The notes: generated from the letters alone by a model not told the origin. Positions 16,720 through 25,245 are shown, counted from the first letter of the stretch. The stretch is 53,981 nt of DNA from an uncultured Oscillospiraceae bacterium (GCA_949948775.1 CATLHC010000009.1:1-53981), one strand, 5' to 3'. A program made the numbers and translations.

Positions 16720-17541
16720 ATGAGGAATTTACTGTCGGCCAATTTTCTGCGGTTGAGAAAAAGCGGGCTGTTCTGGGGACTGCTGGGGGTGATGTTCACC
16801 CTGGGGGCGGCCTTTACCCTCCAACACTTTACCCACTGGCTCAAATGGGGCGCCCGGTTCTACCTGACCATCGATCTGCTCACCTATGCCCTTCTCCTGG
16901 GCTTCGGCATGGCGGCGTTTATCCCCCTGTTTTTCGGGGCGGAGTACAGCGACAGGTCCATCCGCAACAAGCTGATCACCGGCTGCTCCCGCCTGTCCAT
17001 CTACCTGTCCCATCTGATCACCAGTGTGGCTGTGGCCCTGTGCGCCGCCGCGGCCTATGTGCTGCCCGTGCTGGCCGTGGGACTCTTTATCTATGAACCC
17101 CCGGCCATCGATATGGGCACGCTTCTGCTCCTCCTGCTGGGCAGCTTTGCGCTGCTGGCGGCGTACTGCGCTTTGTACACCTTCGTCACCATGAATTGCA
17201 GCCGGAAAAGCACGGCGGCGGTGATCTGCCTGCTGGGGATGCTGGCGCTCTACCTGGCGGCGGGGAACATTGAGATCCCACTGATGCACCCGGAGTACCT
17301 GAACTGGGTGGTCACCGAAACCGGAGAGACAATCCCGGGAGAGCCAAATCCCCGCTACGTGGGCGGCACGGCGCGGGTAGTGCTGGAAACCATCCAAGAC
17401 CTTCTGCCCACCGGGCAGTCCCTCCAGTATATGCGGGCGGATGTGGCCCACCCGGTTCGGCTCCCCCTGTACTCCCTAATTGACATCGCCGCCTTTACCG
17501 CCACCGGCGCAGCCCTGTTCCGGCGGAAAGATGTAAAGTAG
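16720..17541 (+). CDS. ABC-2 type permease, lantibiotic-immunity type, second copy
   Basis: 273-residue paralogue of the preceding permease, with the same six-helix pattern and the stretch LFFGAEYSDRSIRNKLI. The start at ATG 16720 is preferred to the GTG at 16711 that abuts the previous stop, because it lines up with the first copy's N-terminus and has AGGTGGG upstream. It ends with ALFRRKDVK, nearly the same as ALFRRKDLK in the first copy. Its partner ATPase is encoded two genes upstream. Confidence 0.87.
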   Translation: MRNLLSANFLRLRKSGLFWGLLGVMFTLGAAFTLQHFTHWLKWGARFYLTIDLLTYALLLGFGMAAFIPLFFGAEYSDRSIRNKLITGCSRLSIYLSHLITSVAVALCAAAAYVLPVLAVGLFIYEPPAIDMGTLLLLLLGSFALLAAYCALYTFVTMNCSRKSTAAVICLLGMLALYLAAGNIEIPLMHPEYLNWVVTETGETIPGEPNPRYVGGTARVVLETIQDLLPTGQSLQYMRADVAHPVRLPLYSLIDIAAFTATGAALFRRKDVK

Positions 17542-17579
17542 GGGCGGATATCATCCGCCCGCAGAAAGAGGTGACCCTC

Positions 17580-18476
17580 ATGCTTCCCTGGCTGTTGTGC
17601 GGTACGCTGTTTGTAATTGCTCTGGCGCTGTTTTTCCGTCTGCGGCTACTCCAAAAGGCGCTGGACGAGATTGCCGCCCAGTTGGGGGACCGGCTCTCCT
17701 CCGACACCAACAACCCCATCTTCCTCTCCACCCGGGACCACCACGCCCGGAAGCTGGCCGCAGCGCTCAACGTCCAGCTCAAGGAGCTGCGCCGCCAGCG
17801 CCAGCGGTACGAAAACGGCGACCGGGAGCTGAAGGAGGCCGTCATCAACGTGTCCCACGACCTGCGCACCCCGCTGACCGCCATGTGCGGCTACCTGGAG
17901 CTGCTGGAGCGGGGGGACAAAACGTCGGATCAGGCCCGGTATCTGGCCCTCATTGCCGACCGGGCGGAGGCCATGCGGCAGCTCACTGACGAGCTTTTGC
18001 GCTACTCTGTGGCGGCAGGCGGTGAGGAGAAACCCGCGCTGGAACCGGTGGACTTGAACGCCGCTGTGGAGGAGGCGGTAGCCTCCTTTTACGGAGCGCT
18101 GGTGGAGGGCGGCGTGACGCCCACGGTGTCTCTCCCGAAGAGCCGGGTAGTCCGCAGTTTGGACCGCGCAGCGCTGTTCCGAGTGCTGGGCAACCTGCTG
18201 AACAACGCGCTGAAATACAGCGGCGGGGATCTGGACGTGCTTCTGACCTCGGACGGCGCCATCACCCTGTCCAACGCCGCGCCCGGGCTGGACGAGGTAC
18301 AGGTGGGCCGGCTGTTCGACCGCTTCTACACTGTGGAGTCGGGCCGCAGCTCCACCGGGCTGGGGCTGTCCATCGCCCGCTCACTCACCGAGCGCATGGG
18401 TGGGGGCATCTCCGCCCGGTACGAGGCGGGACGGCTGGCCGTCACGCTCTATTTCCCTGAAACGCCCGCTCTATAG
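17580..18476 (+). CDS. Sensor histidine kinase with a minimal N-terminus
   Basis: 298-residue kinase with one short membrane segment (residues 4-20), no outside domain, and a charged helical linker. The dimerisation domain carries His93 in SHDLRTPLTA; the ATPase domain has the N-box NLLNNALKYSGG and the G-boxes ending in GLGLSIARSL. Kinases lacking a sensor domain are typical of peptide-antibiotic modules, where the transporter takes part in sensing. ATG 17580 is favoured by AAAGAGGTGA; a GTG nine bases upstream also exists. It is the last gene of the module; its partner is the regulator at 14219. Confidence 0.9.
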   Translation: MLPWLLCGTLFVIALALFFRLRLLQKALDEIAAQLGDRLSSDTNNPIFLSTRDHHARKLAAALNVQLKELRRQRQRYENGDRELKEAVINVSHDLRTPLTAMCGYLELLERGDKTSDQARYLALIADRAEAMRQLTDELLRYSVAAGGEEKPALEPVDLNAAVEEAVASFYGALVEGGVTPTVSLPKSRVVRSLDRAALFRVLGNLLNNALKYSGGDLDVLLTSDGAITLSNAAPGLDEVQVGRLFDRFYTVESGRSSTGLGLSIARSLTERMGGGISARYEAGRLAVTLYFPETPAL

Positions 18477-18498
18477 CCAGCGCACGCGGAGGTTATTA

Positions 18499-18527
18499 TT
18501 GCCTTTTCCCTTCCCATATGATAAAAT
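18499..18527 (+). promoter_or_regulatory. Promoter of the patB-like gene
   Basis: TTGCCT (18499-18504), 17-base spacer, TAAAAT (18522-18527), about 60 bases before the start. Confidence 0.65.
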
Positions 18528-18587
18528 GCAGTGCGGAAACTCCGGCTTGAAAAGCTGTATATTAACAGAGAGGAACGATACTGCACC

Positions 18588-19799
18588 ATGAAGTACGATT
18601 TTACTTCCCTGATGGAGCGCCGCGGCAAAGACGCCACCGCGTTGGACGACTTGGGGCGCCGCCCCGGATCCACCCCCGGCGCCCCCAAGGAGGGCTTTGA
18701 CGCCATCCCCATGTGGGTCGCGGACATGAACTTCCCCACCTGCCCCGCTGTCATCGACGCTTTGACCCAGCGTATTCAGCATCCCGCCTTCGGCTACTTC
18801 TCCCCTTCCGACGAATACTACCGCTCCATCATCCGCTGGCAAGAAAATCGCAACGCCGTCACCGGCCTTTCCAGCGAGAATATCGGCTATGAAAACGGCG
18901 TGCTGGGTGGAGTTGTCTCCACGCTGAACGTGCTTTGCTCTAAGGGAGACTGCGTGCTGCTCCACTCCCCCACCTATATCGGCTTCACCAACAGCCTGAC
19001 CAGCAATGGCTACAACCTGGTTCTCTCTCCGCTGGTAAAGGACGCGCACGGCGTTTACCGCATGGATTTCGCGGATATGGAAAAGCGCATCGTGGAAAAC
19101 CACATCCACGCCGCCGTGTTCTGCTCTCCCCACAATCCCTGCGGCCGCGTGTGGGAGCGCTGGGAAATCGAGCGCTTCATGGAGCTGTGCGAAAAGCACG
19201 ACGTGTACGTGGTCTCAGACGAAATCTGGTCCGACATTCTTCTCCACGGCAGCCGGCATATCCCCACCCAGTCGGTCAGCGGGGACGCCCGAAACCGTAC
19301 CGTGGCCTTCTACGCCCCCTCCAAGACCTTCAGCCTGGCGGGGCTGGTAGGCGCTTACCATATTGTGTACAATCCGTGGATCAGCGACCGGCTCGCCAGG
19401 GAATCCTCTCTCTGCCATTACAATGAAATGAATGTGCTTTCCATGCACGCTCTCATCGGCGCCTACCGGCCGGAGGGCTATGAGTGGGTGGATGAGCTCA
19501 ACCAGGTCCTCACCGCAAACGTGGACTACGCCTGCGACTACATTGAAAGACACTTCCAGGGTGTGGAGTTCTCCGCGCCGCAGGGTACCTATATGCTTTT
19601 TGTAGACTGTACCCAGTGGTGCGCCGCCCACGGCAAGACCATCCAAGAACTGGAGCAGATGTGCTGGGATGTGGGCGTGGCCCTCCAGGACGGCGTCATG
19701 TTCCACGGGCCCTGCCATCTCCGGCTCAATCTTGCCCTGCCCCTTTCCCGGGTCAAGGAGGCTTTCGACCGCCTGGACCGCCATGTGTTCAACGCTTAA
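18588..19799 (+). CDS. PatB/MalY-type PLP-dependent C-S lyase/aminotransferase
   Basis: 403-residue fold-type I PLP enzyme of the MalY/PatB group, which splits cystathionine or cysteine conjugates by beta-elimination, and in some cases transaminates. Visible are the N-terminal PMWVADMNF, SPTYIGF, the HNPCGRVW stretch with the substrate-binding asparagine, SDEIWSDI with the PLP-pyridine aspartate, and SKTFSLAGL with the PLP lysine. A C-terminal RLNLALP supplies the carboxylate-binding arginine. It is monocistronic, with its own promoter and a terminator. Confidence 0.9.
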   Translation: MKYDFTSLMERRGKDATALDDLGRRPGSTPGAPKEGFDAIPMWVADMNFPTCPAVIDALTQRIQHPAFGYFSPSDEYYRSIIRWQENRNAVTGLSSENIGYENGVLGGVVSTLNVLCSKGDCVLLHSPTYIGFTNSLTSNGYNLVLSPLVKDAHGVYRMDFADMEKRIVENHIHAAVFCSPHNPCGRVWERWEIERFMELCEKHDVYVVSDEIWSDILLHGSRHIPTQSVSGDARNRTVAFYAPSKTFSLAGLVGAYHIVYNPWISDRLARESSLCHYNEMNVLSMHALIGAYRPEGYEWVDELNQVLTANVDYACDYIERHFQGVEFSAPQGTYMLFVDCTQWCAAHGKTIQELEQMCWDVGVALQDGVMFHGPCHLRLNLALPLSRVKEAFDRLDRHVFNA

Positions 19800-19838
19800 A
19801 GGAACTGTATAAAGCTGTCTTTTGTGCCCTTTCGCGCA

Positions 19839-19882
19839 AAACGCCGTCCCGAACCATTTTCAGGTCCGGGACGGCGTTTATT
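19839..19882 (+). terminator. Terminator of the patB-like gene
   Basis: AAACGCCGTCCCG (19839-19851) / CGGGACGGCGTTT (19867-19879), perfect 13-bp stem, then TATTT. The remaining 190 bases before the sigK start show no gene. A CATACATT at 20046-20053 resembles a sigma-E -10 box but is too close to the ribosome site to be called. Confidence 0.85.
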
Positions 19883-20072
19883 TCGAGTACAGGCGGTGCG
19901 GCTACGGCACGGCTTTCTCCGCCCCGGCGCCGCCGCCCGCTCCTGGGCCGCTCCGCCGGCCATGCCGGACGCCGCGGCAGGCAGCCGGAGCTTGACTCAA
20001 TGTCCTCCAAACATTTATGGCTTTAATAGGGACACGCCGCCCCTGCATACATTCTGGATGGAGGTGATACCC

Positions 20073-20279
20073 ATGTGGACGGCATGGCTGTTATTGACGC
20101 TGAACAGTTTATTTTTTACGCTCCGGCTGGCGGGGAACACGGGTTCCTTTCCCCGCGCCCTCACCCGGGAGGAGGAACAGGACTGCCTGGACCGGATGGC
20201 AAAAGGTGACGACGACGCCAGGGATATGCTCATTGAGCACAATCTGCGTTTGGTGGCGCACATTGTAAAGAAGGGATGA
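20073..20279 (+). CDS. sigK: sigK, 5' segment (codons 1-67), interrupted
   Basis: First part of the late mother-cell sporulation sigma factor SigK. The 67 residues begin with a hydrophobic pro-sequence (residues 1-20) of the kind removed by the SpoIVFB protease, and continue with ALTREEEQDCLDRMAKGDDD and IEHNLRLVAHIVKK, the start of sigma region 2, closely matching Bacillus SigK. Immediately after VKK the frame ends in Gly-stop (20274-20279). The next residues expected from SigK, beginning [19 protein letters not shown], are found in frame at 41811. The ribosome site GGAGGTGAT (20060-20068) is near perfect, so translation of the gene has been kept. As it stands it would yield only a 68-residue peptide. 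Confidence 0.92.
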   Translation: MWTAWLLLTLNSLFFTLRLAGNTGSFPRALTREEEQDCLDRMAKGDDDARDMLIEHNLRLVAHIVKKG

Positions 20280-20285
20280 AGCAAA
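20262..20285 (+). other. Left attachment site of the sigK element
   Basis: sigK sequence reads through ATTGTAAAGAAG to 20273; element sequence begins with GGATGAAGC at 20274. The shared crossover triplet with the right end is AAG (20271-20273). The reconstructed empty site reads GTA-AAGAAG-TAC, a short inverted repeat. Confidence 0.7.
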
Positions 20286-20307
20286 AGGAAAAGGACTAAT
20301 AGATGCC

Positions 20308-21786
20308 TCAGAGGCCGCCGTGCCCATTGGTGCCGTCATAGGGTTCATCCTTCATGCACAGGTGGACTGCGCCCACCTTGAAGGTCTTGGGCAGGGCCAG
20401 GATATTGGGATTCGGCCCCACGAATTTCTTCTTCGCATCCTCCAGCGCCTCCTCAAAGGTGGCCCGGGTCTTGAGGCCCATACCCCGGGCGATGCCCGGC
20501 TCCTGGGCGCCCACAATGTAGATGGCGGCGGTGTTCATCTCCGCAATGTGCCCACAGCTCATCATGGAAAACCCGTGGAAGGGGTGGAAGGCGTTGGCAA
20601 AGCGGTATTTGCGGATATACTCCTCATTGGTGGCAAAATATTCACCGTAGCGGTTCATATCCGGCAGAATATTCATATAATCGTGCTGGAACATATTGTA
20701 CAGCTCCCGCAGATAGGGCCAGCGCTCGTCGTGAAAATAGCCGTTGCAGATGGATGAGCAGATGATGACGCAGTTGTCTTTCATCACCCGCTTGTGCCGG
20801 ATAACCTGGGCGGACAGCGCCTGCATCATCTGAATCGGGTTGGTGCCCATGCCATCGCCGTAGTGGAAGGCCTGGGGCATTCCAAACACCATCACATCGT
20901 ACTTCTTCTCCGCCCAGGGCACATAGGTGCGCTTGTCCGCCACTTCCCAGCTCACCGGCATCATCTCCTTGGCATAGCCGGAGAAAATGGCAATTTGACG
21001 GGAATAGGTATCCAGCACCGCGTCGCAGCAGAAGAAGGGATGGCCCATTTTCTCCTCCATCCACATCCCGATCTCGTCAAACTTGGTGCGCATCAGATTC
21101 TTTCCGGACACAGGGGTGAAATCCGACCGGTGCATTACATCGGGGACATGATGGCTGGCAATGCTCCGCCAGTGGGTAATGCCGGTGGCGCAGTGCTTGT
21201 AGCCGCCAGAATAACCGCCATAAGGATTCCCCTGGGTGTGACCAATCAGGATGGGGATGTCGCAGTCGAACACATACCGGTTCATCAGCACCGGGTCGCC
21301 CCGCCGGGTTTTGCCCAGGTCCACCATGTGGTCATAGTCTTCGCTGTCGTGGCTGGTGATCTGATTGGTCCAATAGAACTCATTGAACAGCTCCTCGCCC
21401 AGAATCTGCTTCATCTCGCCCACGGTGGCCCGGGGATGCAACCCGTTGGAAAACAGCAGCAGAATATCCTTCTTCTCCACCCCGGAGGCGTACAGCTCGT
21501 CCAGGCAGGCCCGGATGGACACTTTTCGATGGGCGGTGGGCTGGCAGCCGCCCTTCACGATGTCCGGGATCACAAACACGGCCGTCTTGCCTGGAGCGGC
21601 CAGTTCTCTCAGCGCGGGCATCCCGATGGGATTGCGGATGCTCTCCAGGGTGGCGCTGTACAGGCTGTCCCAGTTCTGGGGCAGGCAGGGCGGGTCGGCC
21701 ACAGTTTCGCCGGGGATAAACACATCGGTGCTGTCGGGCAGGTCGGCGGCCATCATGCCGTGGCCGTATTCAAACTCTAATTTCAT
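20308..21786 (-). CDS. LarA-like (DUF2088) protein, nickel-pincer racemase family
   Basis: 492-residue homologue of the lactate racemase LarA, which uses a nickel-pincer nucleotide. The stretch GNPYGGYSGGYKH corresponds to the LarA segment holding the lysine that carries the cofactor, and ISSNGLHPRAT-like NGLHPRAT and FHPFHG supply histidines. It is about 70 residues longer than LarA (424). Relatives act on other alpha-hydroxy acids, so the substrate is not known. LarB, LarC and LarE, which build the cofactor, are not in the window. ATG 21786 follows AAGGAGGG. It is the last gene of the leftward fba-pfk-tpi group and ends 34 bases from the left att site. Confidence 0.85.
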   Translation of the reverse strand: MKLEFEYGHGMMAADLPDSTDVFIPGETVADPPCLPQNWDSLYSATLESIRNPIGMPALRELAAPGKTAVFVIPDIVKGGCQPTAHRKVSIRACLDELYASGVEKKDILLLFSNGLHPRATVGEMKQILGEELFNEFYWTNQITSHDSEDYDHMVDLGKTRRGDPVLMNRYVFDCDIPILIGHTQGNPYGGYSGGYKHCATGITHWRSIASHHVPDVMHRSDFTPVSGKNLMRTKFDEIGMWMEEKMGHPFFCCDAVLDTYSRQIAIFSGYAKEMMPVSWEVADKRTYVPWAEKKYDVMVFGMPQAFHYGDGMGTNPIQMMQALSAQVIRHKRVMKDNCVIICSSICNGYFHDERWPYLRELYNMFQHDYMNILPDMNRYGEYFATNEEYIRKYRFANAFHPFHGFSMMSCGHIAEMNTAAIYIVGAQEPGIARGMGLKTRATFEEALEDAKKKFVGPNPNILALPKTFKVGAVHLCMKDEPYDGTNGHGGL

Positions 21787-21808
21787 GTGCGCCCTCCTTG
21801 TTGTTGGC

Positions 21809-21880
21809 GTTCTTTTTCTTTTTGTAAAAAGAAAAAGAACCAAAAAGAAAAACTTTTAGGCGCGAAACTGCGTTTCGCGT
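21809..21880 (+). repeat. Dispersed palindromic repeat, copy D
   Basis: GTTCTTTTTCTTTTT (21809-21823) / AAAAAGAAAAAGAAC (21826-21840), perfect 15-bp stem, then CAAAAAGAAAAACTTTTAG. Next comes a second small hairpin, CGCGAAAC-TG-CGTTTCGCG, running to the tpi stop. It lies between the LarA-like and tpi genes. Confidence 0.8.
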
Positions 21881-22717
21881 TTACTCTCCTAAGTAAAGGC
21901 GGATGATCTCCAGGTACTCTTCCGGGTAGAAGCCGATCTCGCCCTGGAACCGGGTCAGGGCGATGAGACCGCCGTCGATCTCCGCGATGGAGGCCAGCAT
22001 GGCGGCGTTGTCCGCCTTCAAACCTCCGCCGTACACCACGTCCATGCCGCCGGTGCGCTCCTTCACGAACCGGGCGATCTTGGTGATGTAGTCCTTGTCC
22101 GCCGGGGTCTTGCCCGGACCGATGGACCACACCGGCTCGTAGCCGATCACCACCCGGCTCTTGTCCACACCATCCAGACCCACATCCAGCTGTTCACCCA
22201 ACACCGCCTCCCATTCGGGCTGCTCCTCGCTGGTTTCGCCGATGCAGTACAGCACCGTCAGCCCCGCGTCCTGGGCGCATTTGATCTCCTGGTTCAGCAA
22301 GCGGCCGACGGCGCCCATGTCCGTCACTCCCGCCTCGGCCAGAATCCCCTTCTTGTCGTTTCGCTCCTCACAATGGCCGATCAGGGTGGACGCGCACCCC
22401 ATGGCTCTCACAATGGAAGCGGGCCGGTTGGTGGTGAAGGCCCCGAAGTTGCCCCCCACCGCCGTGTTCATGCGGTACACCCCTTGGCTGCCCAGCTTCA
22501 CCGGACTGTTTTCGGTCAGAGCGGCCACCGCGCCCAGCAAATGGGCCTCCGGCAGATATTGAACGAATTCCACCTTGGCCGGGTCGTATTTTTTCAGCGC
22601 CTCCTGGGTGCCGCTCACCACAGCCGCGCCCCAGTCCTTTACCGGGGCCAGTCGGTTCACACCCCCCAGCTCTACCGGCACGTCGAACCGCTTCAGATTT
22701 AAATAGATATGCTTCAT
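21881..22717 (-). CDS. tpiA: Triosephosphate isomerase family protein, divergent
   Basis: 278-residue TIM-barrel isomerase. All catalytic positions of TIM are present: Asn7 and Lys9 (YLNLKRF), the histidine in IGHCEERN, and the glutamate in IGYEPVWSIGPGKTP, plus the phosphate-binding YGGGLKADN. Differences from ordinary TIM are the length (about 250 usual), Cys in place of the Ser after the catalytic His, and the unusual NLKRF start. It may interconvert DHAP and glyceraldehyde-3-phosphate or act on a related ketose or aldose phosphate. It sits downstream of aldolase and phosphofructokinase genes, which favours a triose phosphate role. Confidence 0.88.
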   Translation of the reverse strand: MKHIYLNLKRFDVPVELGGVNRLAPVKDWGAAVVSGTQEALKKYDPAKVEFVQYLPEAHLLGAVAALTENSPVKLGSQGVYRMNTAVGGNFGAFTTNRPASIVRAMGCASTLIGHCEERNDKKGILAEAGVTDMGAVGRLLNQEIKCAQDAGLTVLYCIGETSEEQPEWEAVLGEQLDVGLDGVDKSRVVIGYEPVWSIGPGKTPADKDYITKIARFVKERTGGMDVVYGGGLKADNAAMLASIAEIDGGLIALTRFQGEIGFYPEEYLEIIRLYLGE

Positions 22718-22732
22718 ATCAAATCCCCCAAA

Positions 22733-22796
22733 CGCGAAACTTCGTTTCGCGGTCTAAAAGTTCTTTTCGGTTCCTTTTCTTTCAAGAAAAGGAATA
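22733..22796 (-). repeat. Dispersed palindromic repeat, copy E (inverted)
   Basis: Reverse orientation relative to copies A-D. On the minus strand: TTCCTTTTCTT/AAGAAAAGGAA stem (22794-22771), then CCGAAAAGAACTTTTAGACC, then the hairpin CGCGAAAC-GAA-GTTTCGCG (22751-22733). It fills the gap between tpi and pfk. Confidence 0.8.
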
Positions 22797-22806
22797 AACA
22801 GCAGCC

Positions 22807-23967
22807 TTACCTGAGCAGTGCGTACTCCGGGAAATTCCCGCCCATCAGGGGCATGGCGTAGTCGAAGAACCCATCGGCAATCTGATTGCCGCCCACGATC
22901 CATTCCAGGGGGAACTTCTTCTCCACATTGGCCACCTTGTCCAGCGGCACCAGGGATAGAGTGCTGGAATACTTCGGCTCTCTTGCCGCATTGATGGCCA
23001 CCATACAGCCGCTCTCCCCCGCCAGGGCGGACTCCACCGCGAATTTGCCCACGGCATAAGCCTCCTCCCGGTCCACCTGGGATACGTAGGGGATGCTGGC
23101 CCGGCCCAGCAGTCCCGGCTTCTCCGCCCGGGACTTGAGCCCAAGCTTCCGGATGATCTGGTCGGTGATATGCTGGGCCGTGCCGCCGGGCACCGTATGG
23201 CCGAAGCCGTCCACAATCCCCGTGTCCGCCAGGGGCTTGCCGTCCAAGCCGCAGATCCCTTCGCTGACGGTGACCAGCAGGCCCTTGCCCTTTGCGTAGG
23301 CCTTTTCGATGTCGGCCAGCATCCTGTCCTCGTCCACCGGCAGCTCCGGCAGATAAGTGAGCACCTCGCAGTCGGTGAGTCGTGCGGCCATGGCGCTGGC
23401 CGCGGTGACCCATCCGGCGTTGCGGCCCATCAGCTCCAGCACCACCACGTGGATGGGCAGGCCGGAGGCATCCAAAGCCAGCTCGGCGGCGCTCAGGGCG
23501 GCATACCGGGCGGCGGAGCCGAAGCCGGGGCAGTGGTCGGTCAAGTCCAGGTCATTGTCCATGGTCTTGGGGATGCCGATGACCCGGACGTCCAGCCCCT
23601 CCCTCTTGGCCAGCTCGTTTACCTTATTGCAGGTATCCATGGAGTCGTTGCCGCCGTTGTAGAAAAAACAGCCGATGCCAAACCTTTTCAGCGTCTCCAG
23701 CACCGTGGGATAGTCCGCATCGGTGAGTTTCCGCCGGCAGGAACCGATGGCGGAGGCGGGGGTGTGCCCCAGCTTGGTAATGGTGGCGGCGGGCACATCT
23801 GTCAAGTCGATGAGATCCCCTGCCAGAATGCCCTCCGCGCCAAACCGGGCGGCATAGATTTTGTCCGCCTGTCCGGAGGCCCTGGCCGCCTCCACAACCC
23901 CTTGCAGAGAACAGTTGATCACGGCGGTAGGGCCGCCTCCGTGGGCGACAAGAATATTCTTTCCCAT
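22807..23967 (-). CDS. 6-phosphofructokinase, probably diphosphate-dependent
   Basis: 386-residue PfkA-family enzyme forming fructose-1,6-bisphosphate. Two residues that decide the phosphoryl donor point to pyrophosphate: GGNDSMDT has Asp where ATP enzymes have Gly, and PKTMDNDL has Lys where ATP enzymes have Gly. The catalytic TMDND aspartates, MGRNAGW and the fructose-6-phosphate site are present. A PPi enzyme works in both glycolysis and gluconeogenesis. ATG 23967 begins one base after the fba stop, with AAGGGGAT as ribosome site inside fba, so the two are co-translated. Confidence 0.9.
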   Translation of the reverse strand: MGKNILVAHGGGPTAVINCSLQGVVEAARASGQADKIYAARFGAEGILAGDLIDLTDVPAATITKLGHTPASAIGSCRRKLTDADYPTVLETLKRFGIGCFFYNGGNDSMDTCNKVNELAKREGLDVRVIGIPKTMDNDLDLTDHCPGFGSAARYAALSAAELALDASGLPIHVVVLELMGRNAGWVTAASAMAARLTDCEVLTYLPELPVDEDRMLADIEKAYAKGKGLLVTVSEGICGLDGKPLADTGIVDGFGHTVPGGTAQHITDQIIRKLGLKSRAEKPGLLGRASIPYVSQVDREEAYAVGKFAVESALAGESGCMVAINAAREPKYSSTLSLVPLDKVANVEKKFPLEWIVGGNQIADGFFDYAMPLMGGNFPEYALLR

Positions 23968-23968
23968 G

Positions 23969-25126
23969 TCAAATCCCCTTGGCGCGGTAGCGCTCCGCCA
24001 TCTCGTCCAGGCTGACGGATTCGATCAGCGGGGCCTTACCCACGCTGTCAAACTCCACGATCAGCGTGCCCACCACCTCTTTCACGCCCCGCTCAATGCA
24101 GTCCACCACGCGGTCCACATCTTCGTCGGGCACATTGCCATACATCACCGTGTCCATAATGGGAGGCAGGAACACCCGGGGATCGAAAGCGGAGGGGTTG
24201 TCCACCAGCAGCTTGTAGATGCCGCCGATTGAGGCGCTGTCCCGCAGGGCGGGGCAGTCCCGGAACAGCTCCCGCAGGTTTCGGGTGACCGCCAGGCGGA
24301 TGTCGGTATCCACATTGATCTTGCGGATGCCCAGCTTGGAGACCTCCTTGAGCTGCTCCTTCTTGATACCGTAGGCGTCGTGGATGTCGCCGCCCAGGGC
24401 ATTGATCTCGGATACGATGTACTGGGGCACCGTGGAGGAGCCGTGGCTCACCAGCGTGCCCTCAATGCCCTCGTGCATCATGCACTCCTTGGTGGCGATG
24501 GCGATCTCCTTGCGGATGACGGTGTCCCTGCCTTTGTTGGCCCCGTGTTTGGTGCCGTAGCTGATGGCCAGGGCGTCCACCCCGGTCTGGCGGAAGAATT
24601 TCACCGCGTCCATTGGATTGGTGTAGGTGGAATTGGCGGCAAAGACGTGGTCCTCCACTCCGGCCAGTACACCCAGCTCGCCCTCCACGGTGACGCCCCG
24701 CTCATGGGCGTACTTCACCACCTCGCGGGTCAGTTCCACGTTCTCCTCGAAGGGCAGAGAGGAACCGTCGATCATAACGGAGGTGTATCCCCCGGCGATG
24801 GCGGCCACGCAGGACTCCAGATTCTTGCCGTGGTCCAGGTGTAGGGCTACGGGGATGGGGCTGGTCTCGGCGTATTTCCTCACCGCGTTGGCAATGTTCA
24901 GCGCGCCCTTCTTTTTGTCCTCCAAGGTTCCGTTGGCGAAGTCGGTGCGGCCGCCCATGAAGGCGTTGGCGAGATCCGCCCCCTGCAGGATAGCTGCGGA
25001 CCGGAACATTTCATGGACCTCAATCACCGCCTTGGCCTGGCACACGGCGTTGACGTTGAACGCACCCTGGGCATAGTTGTACTTCTCGGTGGCATCCAGA
25101 ATCGCTTTCATTGGAACAAGGGCCAT
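23969..25126 (-). CDS. fba: Class II fructose/ketose-bisphosphate aldolase, long form
   Basis: 385-residue zinc-dependent aldolase. Metal and substrate motifs: HLDHGKNLESC (zinc His and Asp), VEGELGVLAGVED, SYGTKHGANKG, SHGSSTVP and GIRKINVDTDIRLA. It is 75-100 residues longer than common class II enzymes, with an N-terminal expansion before LHLDHG and a C-terminal tail after the barrel. It may cleave fructose-1,6-bisphosphate or a tagatose-type bisphosphate. A consensus promoter lies upstream, and pfk, tpi and the LarA-like gene follow in the same direction. Confidence 0.9.
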   Translation of the reverse strand: MALVPMKAILDATEKYNYAQGAFNVNAVCQAKAVIEVHEMFRSAAILQGADLANAFMGGRTDFANGTLEDKKKGALNIANAVRKYAETSPIPVALHLDHGKNLESCVAAIAGGYTSVMIDGSSLPFEENVELTREVVKYAHERGVTVEGELGVLAGVEDHVFAANSTYTNPMDAVKFFRQTGVDALAISYGTKHGANKGRDTVIRKEIAIATKECMMHEGIEGTLVSHGSSTVPQYIVSEINALGGDIHDAYGIKKEQLKEVSKLGIRKINVDTDIRLAVTRNLRELFRDCPALRDSASIGGIYKLLVDNPSAFDPRVFLPPIMDTVMYGNVPDEDVDRVVDCIERGVKEVVGTLIVEFDSVGKAPLIESVSLDEMAERYRAKGI

Positions 25127-25179
25127 AAGACAAAACTCCTCTCCACATTTATTTAAAAAATTTAAAAAATATATTGTTT

Positions 25180-25208
25180 ATTATATAAGAAAATCTTTCC
25201 CTTGTCAA
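25180..25208 (-). promoter_or_regulatory. Consensus promoter of the fba-pfk-tpi operon
   Basis: On the minus strand TTGACA (25208-25203), 17-base spacer, TATAAT (25185-25180): both boxes match consensus. An AT-rich leader of about 50 bases precedes the fba ribosome site. Confidence 0.88.
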
Positions 25209-25245
25209 CTCCTTTTTGGCTATAATGCGAATGCATTTCCCGCAA

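Noticed and set aside
25209-25230. TATAAT at 25221 on the + strand as a promoter
   Set aside because: No -35 box at suitable spacing (only 13 bases from TTGTCA) and no gene follows on that strand.
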